Assembly (NCBI RefSeq): GCF_026109735.1
Contig: NZ_CP069620.1
Span: 248,001-312,000 of the forward strand
Source: Salinimicrobium tongyeongense
GTDB taxonomy: Bacteria > Bacteroidota > Bacteroidia > Flavobacteriales > Flavobacteriaceae
Direction: 5' to 3'
DNA length: 64,000 nucleotides
The first letter of the stretch is position 1. Each line of letters opens with the position of its first letter. The notes beneath the pieces are model-generated. The model was not told the origin of the DNA and searched no databases. It was given only the letters and a program-made list of their open reading frames with translations. The position numbers and the translations under genes are program-made. Shown piece after piece: positions 52,698-63,569 of this stretch.

Positions 52698-53696
52698 TCA
52701 AACTTTGATCATATTATGGTTTAGGGCATACACTATACTCTCCAGGATAGTCCCTGAGCGAGTGCGACGCACAATATTAGCCCTGTGTTTTTCTATTGTT
52801 TTAGCTGAAATACACAAGGCCTCAGAAATTTCTTTCGTTTTATATCCTTTACACAGCAGTGAAATAATTTCCTTTTCCCTTTTGGTAAAATGCTGTTCTT
52901 CCTGAGTACAGTTTTCGGCAAAATACTTTTCTATTTCTACCGAGTTAGTTCCTACTTCCTCTTTAAGCGGAAAGTCATTGCCGGTGAAATTGATCATCAT
53001 GATCATCTGCCCCGACAAATTTTTGTCAAGCTTGGAAAAAGTTATTCGGGCCTCCCTTATCTTCTCATTCATAATAAGAGAGGTTTTAGTCACAGCTTTC
53101 ATGTGCTTTCCCCTCACAAACTTTTTGAGGATTTCGCTAACTTTTAGTTTACTTCGTCCCACAACCAGGTCTGTAAGTTTTATTTGTTGCCTCCCAGTAA
53201 TAAAAAAGTCATTCCTGAAGGCGTCGTTCATCGCCACAATTTTCTCATCCTGAAGAAGGATAACAGGGTGTTCCAATAAGTTGAACAGGCCCATAAACGA
53301 ATCTTTCCAATAGTGCGTAAGGCAAGCCTGGGTTCCAATAAGCTCTTCAATTTCCTCTGCTATAGAACGATAACATCCTCTATCGTAGATAATCCCGTCT
53401 ACAGCATCTTTAAAATTTTTATCGAGCACCTTTCTGTTTTCAAGGTCCCCTAAAAGAAAAAGCAGGCTCTTGTTCAGAAAATGTGTGGACTTAAAACTGG
53501 TAAGATTTTTCAGGCTTTCCAGCCCCAGCGAAGAATAATCTATGAGAATAACATCGGGTAAAGTATTAAGCGCCAAAGAATAACCGGCATGAATACTATT
53601 AACTTCAACAGTATCAAAATGAAAATTGACTTCCTTTTCTATATTCTTAGCTAAATCCCCGTTTTTTGTAATAAGTAGTAGTATTTTCTTTTCCAT
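52698..53696 (-). CDS. LuxR-type transcriptional regulator with receiver- and PAS-like domains
   Basis: A protein of about 332 residues. Residues 1-120 resemble a receiver domain with the strand DVILIDYSS holding a possible phospho-acceptor Asp; a middle region (about 135-250) looks PAS-like (LLEHPVILLQDEKIVAMNDAFRNDFF). The C-terminus is a clear LuxR HTH (FTKREKEIISLLCKGYKTKEISEALCISAKTIEKHRANI). Start set at the ATG at 53694-53696, preceded by GGGGG; the frame opens 13 codons earlier. It is upstream of the lipoprotein island on the same strand and could control it. Confidence 0.85.
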   Translation of the reverse strand: MEKKILLLITKNGDLAKNIEKEVNFHFDTVEVNSIHAGYSLALNTLPDVILIDYSSLGLESLKNLTSFKSTHFLNKSLLFLLGDLENRKVLDKNFKDAVDGIIYDRGCYRSIAEEIEELIGTQACLTHYWKDSFMGLFNLLEHPVILLQDEKIVAMNDAFRNDFFITGRQQIKLTDLVVGRSKLKVSEILKKFVRGKHMKAVTKTSLIMNEKIREARITFSKLDKNLSGQMIMMINFTGNDFPLKEEVGTNSVEIEKYFAENCTQEEQHFTKREKEIISLLCKGYKTKEISEALCISAKTIEKHRANIVRRTRSGTILESIVYALNHNMIKV

Positions 53697-54281
53697 TCCC
53701 CCAACTTTTAACTTTATGACAACTTTTCGCAGCAAATTATGCGATCATCTTCACAAGTAAAGATATACAAGCTACTTCAAAATAAATCCTAAACTTATGT
53801 AGTACATAACTGACAAACAGCCACTTACACCTAAGCATTTCATCGAAAAAATGGTTTTATTAACATAAAATTAGACGTCAAAAAACCCTTTTTAAGAAAT
53901 ATTTATTCGGAATAAATTTATGCTTCGGTGAGGATGTCAGTAGAAAATTTTTGTTCCGGTATATTCTTTCAAGGCTGGTTCACCGTAGTATAGATGAAGT
54001 GTGTTCAGGCAATTCCAGATCTTCTTTTTTATAAAATATTTTCAGCCAGACGGCTTTATTACTGTTGCTGCACTAAAATTATTTTCTAACCTTCCGAAGG
54101 AACATCCAGAGGTTATACCGGCTTCAGGTATGATATCCGTATGATGGTTTAGCATAAAAATCCTATCTATTCCTAAAAAAGTAGCTGTTAAGCATTAACA
54201 TAATTCGAATTTCTTTTATTTATAAACCACTTAAGCTTTAAATTCTGATCAATTTTCAGACGTAATTAAGATTTCATTAAG
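53697..54281. other. Noncoding interval between the LuxR gene and uvrA
   Basis: About 600 bp without a convincing gene on either strand. Short AT-rich stretches and poly-A/T runs only; the palindrome copy 54282-54297 follows. Confidence 0.5.
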
Positions 54282-54297
54282 AAAATGGCATTTTTGA
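54282..54297. repeat. Dispersed palindrome, copy 3
   Basis: AAAATGGCATTTTTGA with flanking G: the same word as at 43111 and 43828, with the left arm shortened. Lies 130 bp before uvrA. Confidence 0.5.
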
Positions 54298-54400
54298 GAC
54301 TCAGGTGAGTAGATATTTTTGTAGGAAAATATTTAACATTACCGGCTGTACTTAATATATCAGGGCATCTTCCTCCTTTTCTCAATAACTACAGTTTCAG

Positions 54401-54408
54401 TACCTTTG
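54401..54408 (+). promoter_or_regulatory. -7 box (TACCTTTG) of uvrA
   Basis: Matches TAnnTTTG; transcription would begin near 54414, which makes the in-frame TTG at 54414 unusable and supports the ATG at 54429 as the uvrA start. Confidence 0.5.
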
Positions 54409-54428
54409 CTGCCTTGCAAAAAACTTAC

Positions 54429-57260
54429 ATGGCAGTTACAGAAGAATATATAGATATACTTGGTGCTAGGGTGCACAACCTGAAAAATGTGGATGTCAAA
54501 ATTCCCAGGGAAAAACTGGTGGTTATTACAGGACTTTCGGGTTCCGGGAAGTCTTCTTTGGCTTTTGACACTATTTATGCTGAAGGGCAACGCAGATACA
54601 TTGAAACTTTTTCGGCCTATGCCCGCCAGTTCCTTGGTGGCCTTGAAAGACCCGATGTAGATAAGATTGAAGGTCTTTCTCCCGTCATAGCCATTGAGCA
54701 GAAGACCACCAGCAAAAGCCCCAGAAGTACTGTGGGCACCATTACTGAAATCTACGATTTTTTGAGATTGCTTTTCGCCAGGGCCAGTGATGCCTATAGC
54801 TATCAAACCGGCGAAAAAATGGTGAGCTACAATGATGAGCAGATTGCCGATTTAATTCTGAAGAATTTTGAAGGAAAAAGAGTGAACGTACTGGCCCCGG
54901 TAATAAGGTCCCGAAAAGGGCATTACAGGGAGCTCTTTGAACAAATAGCCAAGCAGGGGTTTGTAAAGGTGAGGGTTGATGGCGAAGTACGGGATATTGT
55001 GAAGGGCATGAAACTTGACCGGTACAAGATACATGATATTGAGATTGTTGTAGACCGGTTGAAGATTAGCTCGAAAGAAGATCTCAAAAAGAGGTTATTT
55101 GACAGTATCAAAACTGCAATGTACCACGGGGAGGATGTTTTGATGGTGATGAACCAGGATAATGGCGACATCAAGTACTTTAGCCGGAACCTGATGTGCC
55201 CCTCTTCCGGAATTTCTTATCCAAATCCTGAACCCAACAATTTCTCCTTCAATTCTCCCAAAGGAGCCTGCCCACTTTGTAATGGCATTGGCACGCTTCA
55301 TAAGGTTAATGAGAAGAAGATCATTCCCGATGCCTCAAAAAGTATAAAAAACGGGGCTCTCGCCCCGCACGGGCCTCAAAAAAAGAACTGGATCTTTAGT
55401 CAGCTCCAGTTAATAGCCGAGCGTTTTGACTTCAGCCTTTCAGACCCCGTAGAGAAAATTCCCAAAGATGCCATGAACATGATCTTGTTCGGCGGCAGGG
55501 AGAAGTTCACTAAAGAATCTAAAACCCTTGGTATTACCCGCGAATACAAGATCGATTTTGAAGGGGTGGCAACATTTATTGAAGAGACCTACGAGAAGAA
55601 TGAATCCTCTTCCCTGCGGCGTTGGGCAAAGGAATATATGGATAAAATAACCTGCCCCGAATGTGAAGGAACGCGCCTCAAAAAGGAATCTTTGTACTTC
55701 AGGGTCAATGGGCAAAATATCGCCGAACTTGCTCAAAAAGACATTATTGATCTTGCCGACTGGTTTAAGGACATAAACGTCCATCTTTCAGAAAAACAAC
55801 AAAAGATTGCTGCTGAAGTTATCAAGGAGATTAGTGTACGTCTCCAGTTTTTGGTAGATGTGGGGCTAAACTACCTTTCCCTTAACCGCGGTTCTAAAAG
55901 CCTTTCGGGAGGTGAGGCCCAAAGGATAAGGCTGGCCACTCAAATAGGTTCTCAGCTTGTTGGCGTCCTCTACATTCTCGACGAGCCAAGCATAGGGCTG
56001 CATCAACGTGACAATGAAAAACTGATCAATTCCCTAATCTCGCTGCGTGACCTGGGAAATTCTGTTGTTGTGGTTGAACACGATAAAGATATGATTGAGC
56101 GTGCCGATTATGTGATTGATATAGGCCCACAGGCAGGAAGGCATGGCGGCGAAATTATAAGCGAAGGTACTCCCGAAGAAATCCGCAAACACAACACCAT
56201 TACTGCAAACTATCTCAATGGAAGCATGAAAATTGAAGTTCCTACAGAGAGAAGAAAAGGGAATGGTAAAAAAATCGACCTTAAAGGTGCCACCGGAAAC
56301 AACCTTCAAAACGTTTCGGTAAGCTTCCCATTGGGGAAAATGATCGCGGTAACAGGTGTTTCGGGAAGCGGGAAATCTACGCTTATCAATGAAACCCTCT
56401 ACCCCATTATGAATGCCCATTATTTTAACGGGGTAAAAAAACCTAAACCATACAAAAGTATTAAAGGGCTTGAGCATTGTGATAAGGTAATAGACATCAA
56501 CCAGACCCCAATTGGGCGAACTCCAAGATCTAACCCTGCAACTTATACTGGTGTTTTTTCTGAAATCAGGAATATTTTTGCGAAAACGCCTGAAGCACTT
56601 ATCAGGGGTTATAAACCAGGCCGTTTCAGCTTTAATGTAAAGGGTGGCCGATGTGAAACCTGCAAAGGTGGTGGCCTGCGGGTTATTGAAATGAACTTCT
56701 TGCCCGATGTTTATGTGGAATGTGAGACCTGCCAGGGCAAGCGTTTTAACCGGGAAACCCTGGAGATTAGGTACAAAGGAAAATCTATTGCCGATGTGCT
56801 CGAAATGACCATTAATGAAGCCGTTGTCTTTTTTGAGAATATCCCAAAGATCTACCGCAAGTTAAAGACAATAAGAGATGTGGGGCTTGGCTATGTGACC
56901 CTGGGCCAACAAAGCACAACCCTCTCGGGAGGGGAAGCCCAACGCATCAAGCTGGCTACCGAGCTCTCCAAAAGGGATACCGGTAACACCTTTTATATAT
57001 TAGACGAACCTACCACAGGCTTGCATTTTGAAGATATCCGGGTATTGATGGAGGTGCTCAACAGGCTGGTAAATAAAGGGAACACAGTACTTATCATTGA
57101 GCACAACCTCGATGTTATCAAAATGGCCGATCATATCATTGACATAGGGTACGAAGGAGGAAGAAACGGAGGAAAAGTGGTAGCTAAGGGTACGCCCGAA
57201 GAAGTTGCCAAAAACAAGAAAAGCTACACGGCACGCTTTCTTCAAAAAGAACTAAATTAG
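54429..57260 (+). CDS. uvrA: Excinuclease ABC subunit A
   Basis: A 943-residue UvrA that scans DNA for bulky lesions with UvrB in nucleotide-excision repair. Two ABC modules are present: Walker [10 protein letters not shown] near residue 38 and GVSGSGKST near 640, signatures [12 protein letters not shown] and [12 protein letters not shown], and Walker B/D-loop [10 protein letters not shown] and [10 protein letters not shown]. Zinc sites are [20 protein letters not shown] and CETCQGKR. Length and order are normal. It is followed after 17 bp by the LOG gene. Confidence 0.97.
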   Translation: MAVTEEYIDILGARVHNLKNVDVKIPREKLVVITGLSGSGKSSLAFDTIYAEGQRRYIETFSAYARQFLGGLERPDVDKIEGLSPVIAIEQKTTSKSPRSTVGTITEIYDFLRLLFARASDAYSYQTGEKMVSYNDEQIADLILKNFEGKRVNVLAPVIRSRKGHYRELFEQIAKQGFVKVRVDGEVRDIVKGMKLDRYKIHDIEIVVDRLKISSKEDLKKRLFDSIKTAMYHGEDVLMVMNQDNGDIKYFSRNLMCPSSGISYPNPEPNNFSFNSPKGACPLCNGIGTLHKVNEKKIIPDASKSIKNGALAPHGPQKKNWIFSQLQLIAERFDFSLSDPVEKIPKDAMNMILFGGREKFTKESKTLGITREYKIDFEGVATFIEETYEKNESSSLRRWAKEYMDKITCPECEGTRLKKESLYFRVNGQNIAELAQKDIIDLADWFKDINVHLSEKQQKIAAEVIKEISVRLQFLVDVGLNYLSLNRGSKSLSGGEAQRIRLATQIGSQLVGVLYILDEPSIGLHQRDNEKLINSLISLRDLGNSVVVVEHDKDMIERADYVIDIGPQAGRHGGEIISEGTPEEIRKHNTITANYLNGSMKIEVPTERRKGNGKKIDLKGATGNNLQNVSVSFPLGKMIAVTGVSGSGKSTLINETLYPIMNAHYFNGVKKPKPYKSIKGLEHCDKVIDINQTPIGRTPRSNPATYTGVFSEIRNIFAKTPEALIRGYKPGRFSFNVKGGRCETCKGGGLRVIEMNFLPDVYVECETCQGKRFNRETLEIRYKGKSIADVLEMTINEAVVFFENIPKIYRKLKTIRDVGLGYVTLGQQSTTLSGGEAQRIKLATELSKRDTGNTFYILDEPTTGLHFEDIRVLMEVLNRLVNKGNTVLIIEHNLDVIKMADHIIDIGYEGGRNGGKVVAKGTPEEVAKNKKSYTARFLQKELN

Positions 57261-57277
57261 CCGCAATTGAATTTTTT

Positions 57278-57967
57278 ATGAGAACAGAGACAAGAAATAA
57301 AAGCTGGAATGAAATAAAAACAAATGACTCCTGGGCCATTTTTAAGATCATGGGAGAATTTGTAAACGGATATGAGAAACTAAGCCAGATTGGCCCCTGT
57401 GTTTCTATTTTTGGATCGGCACGTACAAAACCCGATCACAAATTTTACAAGTTAACCGAGGAAGTAGCCAAAAAAATCGTAGAACATGGCTATGGGATTA
57501 TCACCGGGGGTGGCCCCGGAGTAATGGAAGCAGGTAATAAAGGCGCCCATCTGGCCGGCGGAACTTCTGTAGGCCTCAACATTCACCTGCCATTTGAACA
57601 ACACGACAATCCATATATAGATAATGACAAAAACATCAATTTTGATTACTTCTTTGTAAGAAAAGTGATGTTTGTAAAATATTCGCAGGGCTTTGTAGTA
57701 ATGCCCGGCGGATTTGGCACTTTAGACGAGTTATTTGAAGCCATCACCCTTATACAGACCAACAAGATCGATAAATTCCCCATTATTTTGGTGGGAAGAG
57801 ACTTTTGGGGAGGTTTAATAGACTGGGTGCGGACTACGCTCTTGGATAACTTCCAAAATATTAGCAGTGGGGATATTGACATCATTCAGGTAGTAGACAC
57901 TGCCGATGAAGTCATTGAAATACTCGATAAGTTCTATGAAGAATACAATTTGAGTCCGAATTTCTAA
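57278..57967 (+). CDS. LOG-family (TIGR00730) Rossmann-fold protein
   Basis: A 229-residue protein. It contains ITGGGPGVMEAGNKGA and PGGFGTLDELFEAITLIQT, the two signatures of LOG-type nucleoside-monophosphate phosphoribohydrolases (PGGxGTxxE holds the catalytic Glu). It would cleave N6-modified or ordinary nucleoside monophosphates. Starts 17 bp after uvrA, so it is probably co-transcribed. It ends with a clear terminator. Confidence 0.92.
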   Translation: MRTETRNKSWNEIKTNDSWAIFKIMGEFVNGYEKLSQIGPCVSIFGSARTKPDHKFYKLTEEVAKKIVEHGYGIITGGGPGVMEAGNKGAHLAGGTSVGLNIHLPFEQHDNPYIDNDKNINFDYFFVRKVMFVKYSQGFVVMPGGFGTLDELFEAITLIQTNKIDKFPIILVGRDFWGGLIDWVRTTLLDNFQNISSGDIDIIQVVDTADEVIEILDKFYEEYNLSPNF

Positions 57968-57987
57968 GACATCTAAAATTTCATCCC

Positions 57988-58016
57988 AAAACAGCCTTTT
58001 TGACAAGGCTGTTTTT
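57988..58016 (+). terminator. Terminator after the uvrA-LOG unit
   Basis: AAAACAGCCTT (57988-57998) and AAGGCTGTTTT (58005-58015) form a perfect stem with a TTTGAC loop and end in a T run. Confidence 0.88.
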
Positions 58017-58160
58017 GTATTCTCCAGTTATCTCATTACAGAACTTTGTCTTATTTTTAACTCAATGATAGGTAAGTAAATATTGATTTTGTTGTTTGAA
58101 ATAATATCTTGCACCCCATGTCGTTTTTAGTGTTAAACCCCTATCTTCCACAAGAAAAAT

Positions 58161-60971
58161 TTGAATAAGAAATATCCAGTTTTTACCTTTTTTGCCCTTC
58201 TTGCATTTACGCTTTTCGGGCAACATAATGTCATCATTGAAGCCGAGCTCAATGATTCTATAAAGTCTTTATACATTCAGCAAACACTGGAGTATAGAAA
58301 CACCAGCAATGATACGCTTCGGGAAATCTACATGAGCGACTGGATGAATGCGTTCTCGGATACCCGTACGCCTCTTGCCCGCCGGTTCTTTGAAGATTAC
58401 GACCGAAATTTCCATTTTGCCCGCGACGACAGGCGGGGCGGGACTACCATCAATACCATTACCGGAAACACCTCTAATGCCCTCGCCTGGGATCGCCCCG
58501 AAAACCATCCCGATATCATTAGAATTGTTCCTGAAAAACCTGTGGCTCCCCACGAAAAATATGTTGTTAACCTGAACTATGTCGTAAAGATTCCTCATAA
58601 TGAATTTACGCGGTATGGCTTCGGAAGCAAAGGGAACTACCAGCTAAGATACTGGTTTATTGCACCTGCAGTACACAATAAAGGCTGGAAGGTGTACAGC
58701 CATAAGAACATGAACGACCTTTATCTTCCAAAGCTCGATTTAGATATACAACTCACCATCCCGTCAAAACTCTCGGCTGTTTCAGCATTAAAGAGGGAAA
58801 AAATTGTGCCTCAGGAAGACAAAAAAACAGTTTACCTTTCGGGGCAGGAAAGATTTGATACTGAACTGCACCTCACTTCCGAAGTTGTTTTTGACGATAT
58901 ACAGGTTGACAGCCTTCACGTGCTTACCAACATTACAGCTAGTGGGGCCAACCCCGGGATGAAGTCATTCTATGTGAACCGCATTGTCAGTTTCCTTCAA
59001 ACCAATTTGGGCTCTTACCCTCATCCTATTATTCTGGCCACCCAACAGGATTACGCTTCAAATCCGGTTTACGGTCTTAACCAGTTGCCAAAATTTCTTC
59101 GGCCCTTTCCCGACGGATTTGGATATGAACTAAAACAGTTAAAAAACCTGACCGAGAACTATCTCGAAAATTCCCTGCTGCTCAACCCGCGGGAAGACAA
59201 GTGGATCTTTGACGGTATTCACATATACCTCATGATGGAATATATTGATCAATATTATCCAGATCTTAAATTACTTGGAAGTTTAAGCGAGGTGATAGGG
59301 ATTCGCTGGTTTCATGCCGCTACGCTTGACTTTAACGACCAGTATCCGCTTATGTACCTCTTCGCCGCCCGAAAGCACATGGACCAGCCTTTAAGCTCGC
59401 CTCAGGATTCGTTGATAAAGTTCAATAAAAATATAGCCAATCCTTTTAAAGCTGGGGTTGGTTTCAACTATCTCAACAAATTTCTCGAAGACAATACCGT
59501 GTCTTATTCCATTAAAGAATTTTTCGAGACCTATAAACTACGCCCGGTTGATGATCAGGATTTTAGGCGAATCCTTACCGAGAATGCCGGCAAAGACGTG
59601 AAATGGTTCTTTACTGACTATGTGGGGACCAGGGATAAAATAGACTTTAAGATACGCAGCCTTCATAAAGAAGGGGATTCCTTGCGAATCACTTTAAAGA
59701 ACAGAACAGAAACCGATGTTCCTGTTCAGGTTTATGGGCTCAACGACAATGAAGTGGTGTATAAGACCTGGGTAGAACATTCCCCCGGAGTACGCAGTGT
59801 GCGTATTCCCGCAGCAAGAGTAAAACAGGTAGCAGTTAACCATGAAGGCATAGCCCCAGAGATTAACCGCAGGAATAACTACAGAACGGTGGGCGGCATC
59901 ATGAACCGCCCCCTGCAATTCCGACTCTTCAAAGATGTGGAAGACCCCAGGTATCAGCAGATATTTTTCATGCCTCAATTTCAATATAACTTATATGACG
60001 GGCTAGCACTTGGATTAAAACTCTACAACAAAACCATTCTAGACCGCAATTTTGAATATAATTTCTCCCCGCTTTATGCCTCCAAGAGTAAGACCCTGGT
60101 AGGTAGCGCAGGTCTTTCACACAAGATCTACTTTGATGAAAACCTGTACATGATCAATTACGGGATTTCAGGAAGCAGGTTTTCGTATGGTTATGACCTT
60201 ATGTATCAAAGGCTCAATCCTTACCTGTCCTTACATTTTCGGGATTCTTACATGAGGCAAAGTCCCAAGGAGAGAATTCTTCTTCGCAACGTGAATGTGT
60301 ACAGGGACGAAAATGAACTGACCGATCTTGAGGTGCCCGATTACAGTGTGTTTAATATTAACTACCTCTATAGCAATCCGGGGCTGGTAAGGCATTTTTC
60401 GGGATCTGTAGATTTTCAGGTGGCCCAGCAGTTCAGCAAATCTTCAATCACCTTAGAATATCGAAAACTTCTGGAAAATGACCGGCAGGTAAACCTTCGT
60501 TTCTTCGGGGGAGCTTTCCTTTACAATGATATGCCAAACAGTGATTACTTTAGTTTTGCATTAGACAGGCCTACAGATTATCTCTTCGACTATAGTTACT
60601 ACGGAAGAAGTGAAACCTCAGGAATTTTCAGCCAGCAAATCATCATGGCCGAAGGAGGCTTTAAATCAAACCTGGAACCGCAGTTTGCCAATCAATGGAT
60701 CACCACTCTAAACGGAAGCACTACCATCTGGAAATGGATCTACGCCTATAGTGATGTGGGGCTGGTAAAGAATAAGTATAAATCGGCCCAGCTCCTGTAC
60801 GATTCGGGAATTAGGCTGAGCCTCGTGCAAAATTACTTCGAGTTTTTCTTCCCGGTACATTCCAGTGAGGGGTGGGAATTTAATGATGGAAATTACGACC
60901 AGAAAATACGTTTTATTGCTACTCTTGATATCCAGACCCTCTCAAGACTTTTTACACGTAAATGGCTGTAA
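58161..60971 (+). CDS. Degenerate M1-peptidase-like protein with C-terminal outer-membrane-like barrel
   Basis: A 936-residue exported protein (signal peptide FTFFALLAFTLFGQ). Residues 20-480 follow an M1 aminopeptidase plan, with WIFDGIHIYLMMEYI (348-362) at the place of the WLNEGxA helix. The zinc motif HExxHxW is absent (the equivalent stretch reads LTENYLENSLL), and the third-ligand Glu is Asp, so peptidase activity is unlikely. From about 590 to the end the sequence is strand-rich with aromatic-girdle residues, like an outer-membrane barrel. The start is a TTG; an in-frame stop lies at 58134-58136 and there is no ATG between. Confidence 0.78.
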   Translation: MNKKYPVFTFFALLAFTLFGQHNVIIEAELNDSIKSLYIQQTLEYRNTSNDTLREIYMSDWMNAFSDTRTPLARRFFEDYDRNFHFARDDRRGGTTINTITGNTSNALAWDRPENHPDIIRIVPEKPVAPHEKYVVNLNYVVKIPHNEFTRYGFGSKGNYQLRYWFIAPAVHNKGWKVYSHKNMNDLYLPKLDLDIQLTIPSKLSAVSALKREKIVPQEDKKTVYLSGQERFDTELHLTSEVVFDDIQVDSLHVLTNITASGANPGMKSFYVNRIVSFLQTNLGSYPHPIILATQQDYASNPVYGLNQLPKFLRPFPDGFGYELKQLKNLTENYLENSLLLNPREDKWIFDGIHIYLMMEYIDQYYPDLKLLGSLSEVIGIRWFHAATLDFNDQYPLMYLFAARKHMDQPLSSPQDSLIKFNKNIANPFKAGVGFNYLNKFLEDNTVSYSIKEFFETYKLRPVDDQDFRRILTENAGKDVKWFFTDYVGTRDKIDFKIRSLHKEGDSLRITLKNRTETDVPVQVYGLNDNEVVYKTWVEHSPGVRSVRIPAARVKQVAVNHEGIAPEINRRNNYRTVGGIMNRPLQFRLFKDVEDPRYQQIFFMPQFQYNLYDGLALGLKLYNKTILDRNFEYNFSPLYASKSKTLVGSAGLSHKIYFDENLYMINYGISGSRFSYGYDLMYQRLNPYLSLHFRDSYMRQSPKERILLRNVNVYRDENELTDLEVPDYSVFNINYLYSNPGLVRHFSGSVDFQVAQQFSKSSITLEYRKLLENDRQVNLRFFGGAFLYNDMPNSDYFSFALDRPTDYLFDYSYYGRSETSGIFSQQIIMAEGGFKSNLEPQFANQWITTLNGSTTIWKWIYAYSDVGLVKNKYKSAQLLYDSGIRLSLVQNYFEFFFPVHSSEGWEFNDGNYDQKIRFIATLDIQTLSRLFTRKWL

Positions 60972-61081
60972 GAGATTAGGATTTTCTTACTGAAGCTCGA
61001 TATTTTAACGTTTGCCTAAAAATATCGCAATCAGAAGGTGTATATTTTGTTAAAAAACAATTTTTGCTGATTTTTTTTGAA

Positions 61082-61112
61082 TTGTAATTAATCATTGTTT
61101 TCGTTACATTTG
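61082..61112 (+). promoter_or_regulatory. Bacteroidota-type promoter of the fused E1 gene
   Basis: TTG (61082-61084), 20 bp spacer, TACATTTG (61105-61112): an exact fit to TTG-N17-23-TAnnTTTG. The predicted transcript starts near 61118, about 16 bases before the ATG at 61134. Confidence 0.75.
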
Positions 61113-61133
61113 TGCTAATTTTAAAAACGTGTT

Positions 61134-63548
61134 ATGCAGAGTGAAACTTCCTCAAAAAGTGAAATTTCTTTTGAAGATTTTAGGGCGCAGGTGATAAGCG
61201 ATTACAAATTAGCTGTAACCAGTCGGGAGTGCAGTCTCCTGGGAAGACGCGAAGTGCTAACCGGCAAGGCTAAATTTGGAATCTTTGGTGATGGTAAGGA
61301 AGTGCCCCAGCTGGCCTGGGCCAAGGTTTTTGAAAATGGAGATTTCAGGTCGGGCTACTATCGTGATCAAACCTTTATGATGGCTATTGGAGCCCTCAAT
61401 ATTCAGCAGTTTTTTGCAGGGCTTTACGCCACCACAAATATTGAACAGGAACCCAACTCGGCAGGAAGGCAAATGGGAGGGCATTTTGCTACCCACAGCC
61501 TCAATGAAGATGGCACCTGGAAAAATCTCACCCAGCAAAAAAATTCCAGTGCAGATATCTCTCCCACCGCAGGCCAGATGCCAAGGCTTTTAGGGCTTGC
61601 ACAGGCTTCAAAGATCTACAGAAATGTTGAAGGAATAGAGACCGATAATTTTTCCAGAAATGGTAACGAGATTGCCTGGGGAACTATTGGAAATGCAAGT
61701 ACCAGCGAAGGTCTTTTTTGGGAAACCATCAATGCTGCAGGCGTGCTTCAGGTACCCATGGTCATGAACGTGTGGGATGACGAGTACGGAATTTCGGTAC
61801 ATGCGAGGCATCAAACTACCAAACAAAGTATTTCTGAAGTCTTGAAAGGCTTCCAGAGAGATAAAGGAGATAATAACGGCTATGAGATCTTTACGGTAAA
61901 CGGATGGGACTATCCGGCCCTTATTGAAACTTATGAGAATGCAAGCCGCCTTGCCCGTGAAGAACATACTCCGGTGCTAATTCACGTTCAGCAGCTAACC
62001 CAGCCGCAGGGACACTCTACTTCCGGGTCTCACGAGCGTTACAAGAGCGAAGAAAGGCTTAAGTGGGAACGTGAGCACGACTGTAATGTAAAAATGCGGG
62101 AATGGATGATTGCCACCAACATTGCTACAGAACAGGAACTGCAGGATATCGAAAAAGATATTAAGAAGCAGGTGCGCGATGGGAAGAAAGCCGCCTGGGA
62201 GGCCCACATGGCACCCGTGAAAGACAAGGTCAAAGATGTACTGCCGGTGTTGCAAAGAGCAGCTGATAGCAGCCAGAACAAAACCTTCATCCTTCAGTTA
62301 AAGAAAGAACTTCAGGAGAATAAAGAAACATTAAAAAGGGATATTCTTGTCGCCACCCGCAAGGCCTTAAGGTACCTGAGGGGAGAAAATTCACCCGCAA
62401 AACAGGAATTGATCCAGTTTATAGATAAATATACCGAAGAGGTGCGGCCGCAATACAGTAGCCATTTGCAGAGTGCTTCAGAGTATAATGCGCTTAATGT
62501 AGCACCTGTTCCCCCTACTTATGATGAAGATTCTAAAGAAGTAGACGCCCGCCTTGTTCTAAGAGAGAATTTTGACCGCATTTTCAATAAATATCCCGAA
62601 GCTCTCATTTTTGGTGAAGACACAGGAGAAATTGGAGATGTAAACCAGGGGCTGGAAGGGCTTCAGGAGAAATACGGAGAACTGCGCGTCGCCGACACCG
62701 GAATTAGGGAAGCTACCATTCTTGGCCAGGGAATAGGAATGGCCATGCGTGGCTTAAGACCAATTGCCGAAATTCAATACCTTGATTACCTGCTTTACGC
62801 ACTCCAGATAATGAGTGACGACCTCGCTACCCTGCAATACAGAACGCGTGGAAAACAGAAAGCTCCGCTAATTATCAGGACCAGGGGCCATCGCCTGGAA
62901 GGTATATGGCACAGTGGTTCGCCCATGGGCGGGATCCTGAACCTCATTCGTGGGATTCACGTCCTGGTGCCCCGCAATATGACTAAAGCAGCCGGCTTTT
63001 ACAACACTTTGCTCGAAAGCGATGAACCTGCACTTATTATAGAGTCTCTTAACGGCTACCGCTTAAAGGAAAAAATGCCGAACAACCTGGGGGAATTCAA
63101 GACACCGCTGGGAGTAGTCGAAACTTTAAGGGAAGGAAGCGATATTAGCCTCGTTTCTTACGGCTCAACTTTAAGGCTGGTAGAACAGGCAGCTAAAGAA
63201 CTACAGGAAGTTGGGATAGAGGCCGAAGTTATTGATGTGCAGACTTTACTGCCTTTTGACCTAAACCACGATATTGTAAAGAGCGTTGCCAAAACCAACC
63301 GCCTGCTGGTGATAGACGAGGATGTTCCGGGAGGGGCCTCCGCCTTTATCCTTCAAAAGGTCATGGAAGAACAGGATGCCTGGAGGCATCTTGACAGTAA
63401 GCCGCAAACGCTTACGGCTAAAGATCATCGCCCGGCTTATGGAACCGATGGAGATTATTTCTCAAAGCCTTCCGTAGAAGACATTTTTGAGAAGGTATAC
63501 AACATCATGAACGAAGCCGATCCTAATAATTTCCCGCAGTTGAAATAG
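61134..63548 (+). CDS. 2-oxoacid (branched-chain type) dehydrogenase E1, alpha-beta fusion
   Basis: An 804-residue thiamine-diphosphate enzyme joining both E1 subunits. The alpha part (1-430) contains FWETINAAGVLQVPMVMNVWDDEYGIS (TPP/Mg binding) and HGQ-like QPQGHSTSGSHERY phosphorylation-loop segment. The beta part (about 460-804) shows FGEDTGEIGDVNQGLEGL, RVADTGIREATILGQGIG and HSGSPMGGILNLIRG. It decarboxylates 2-oxoisovalerate or related acids and passes the acyl group to E2. This fused form is common in Bacteroidota. Pyruvate-type specificity cannot be excluded. Confidence 0.92.
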   Translation: MQSETSSKSEISFEDFRAQVISDYKLAVTSRECSLLGRREVLTGKAKFGIFGDGKEVPQLAWAKVFENGDFRSGYYRDQTFMMAIGALNIQQFFAGLYATTNIEQEPNSAGRQMGGHFATHSLNEDGTWKNLTQQKNSSADISPTAGQMPRLLGLAQASKIYRNVEGIETDNFSRNGNEIAWGTIGNASTSEGLFWETINAAGVLQVPMVMNVWDDEYGISVHARHQTTKQSISEVLKGFQRDKGDNNGYEIFTVNGWDYPALIETYENASRLAREEHTPVLIHVQQLTQPQGHSTSGSHERYKSEERLKWEREHDCNVKMREWMIATNIATEQELQDIEKDIKKQVRDGKKAAWEAHMAPVKDKVKDVLPVLQRAADSSQNKTFILQLKKELQENKETLKRDILVATRKALRYLRGENSPAKQELIQFIDKYTEEVRPQYSSHLQSASEYNALNVAPVPPTYDEDSKEVDARLVLRENFDRIFNKYPEALIFGEDTGEIGDVNQGLEGLQEKYGELRVADTGIREATILGQGIGMAMRGLRPIAEIQYLDYLLYALQIMSDDLATLQYRTRGKQKAPLIIRTRGHRLEGIWHSGSPMGGILNLIRGIHVLVPRNMTKAAGFYNTLLESDEPALIIESLNGYRLKEKMPNNLGEFKTPLGVVETLREGSDISLVSYGSTLRLVEQAAKELQEVGIEAEVIDVQTLLPFDLNHDIVKSVAKTNRLLVIDEDVPGGASAFILQKVMEEQDAWRHLDSKPQTLTAKDHRPAYGTDGDYFSKPSVEDIFEKVYNIMNEADPNNFPQLK

Positions 63549-63569
63549 AGGAAAGCCTGCAGTAATTAA

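Noticed and set aside
54020-54150. Short open stretch encoding KYFQPDGFITVAALKLF... in the gap before uvrA
   Set aside because: About 45 codons open on the plus strand with a coding-like look, but no start codon, no family and no neighbour; could be a remnant, too weak to call.
54360-54806. 148-residue minus-strand frame over the uvrA 5' end
   Set aside because: It overlaps uvrA motifs and its promoter; composition is typical of antisense reading.
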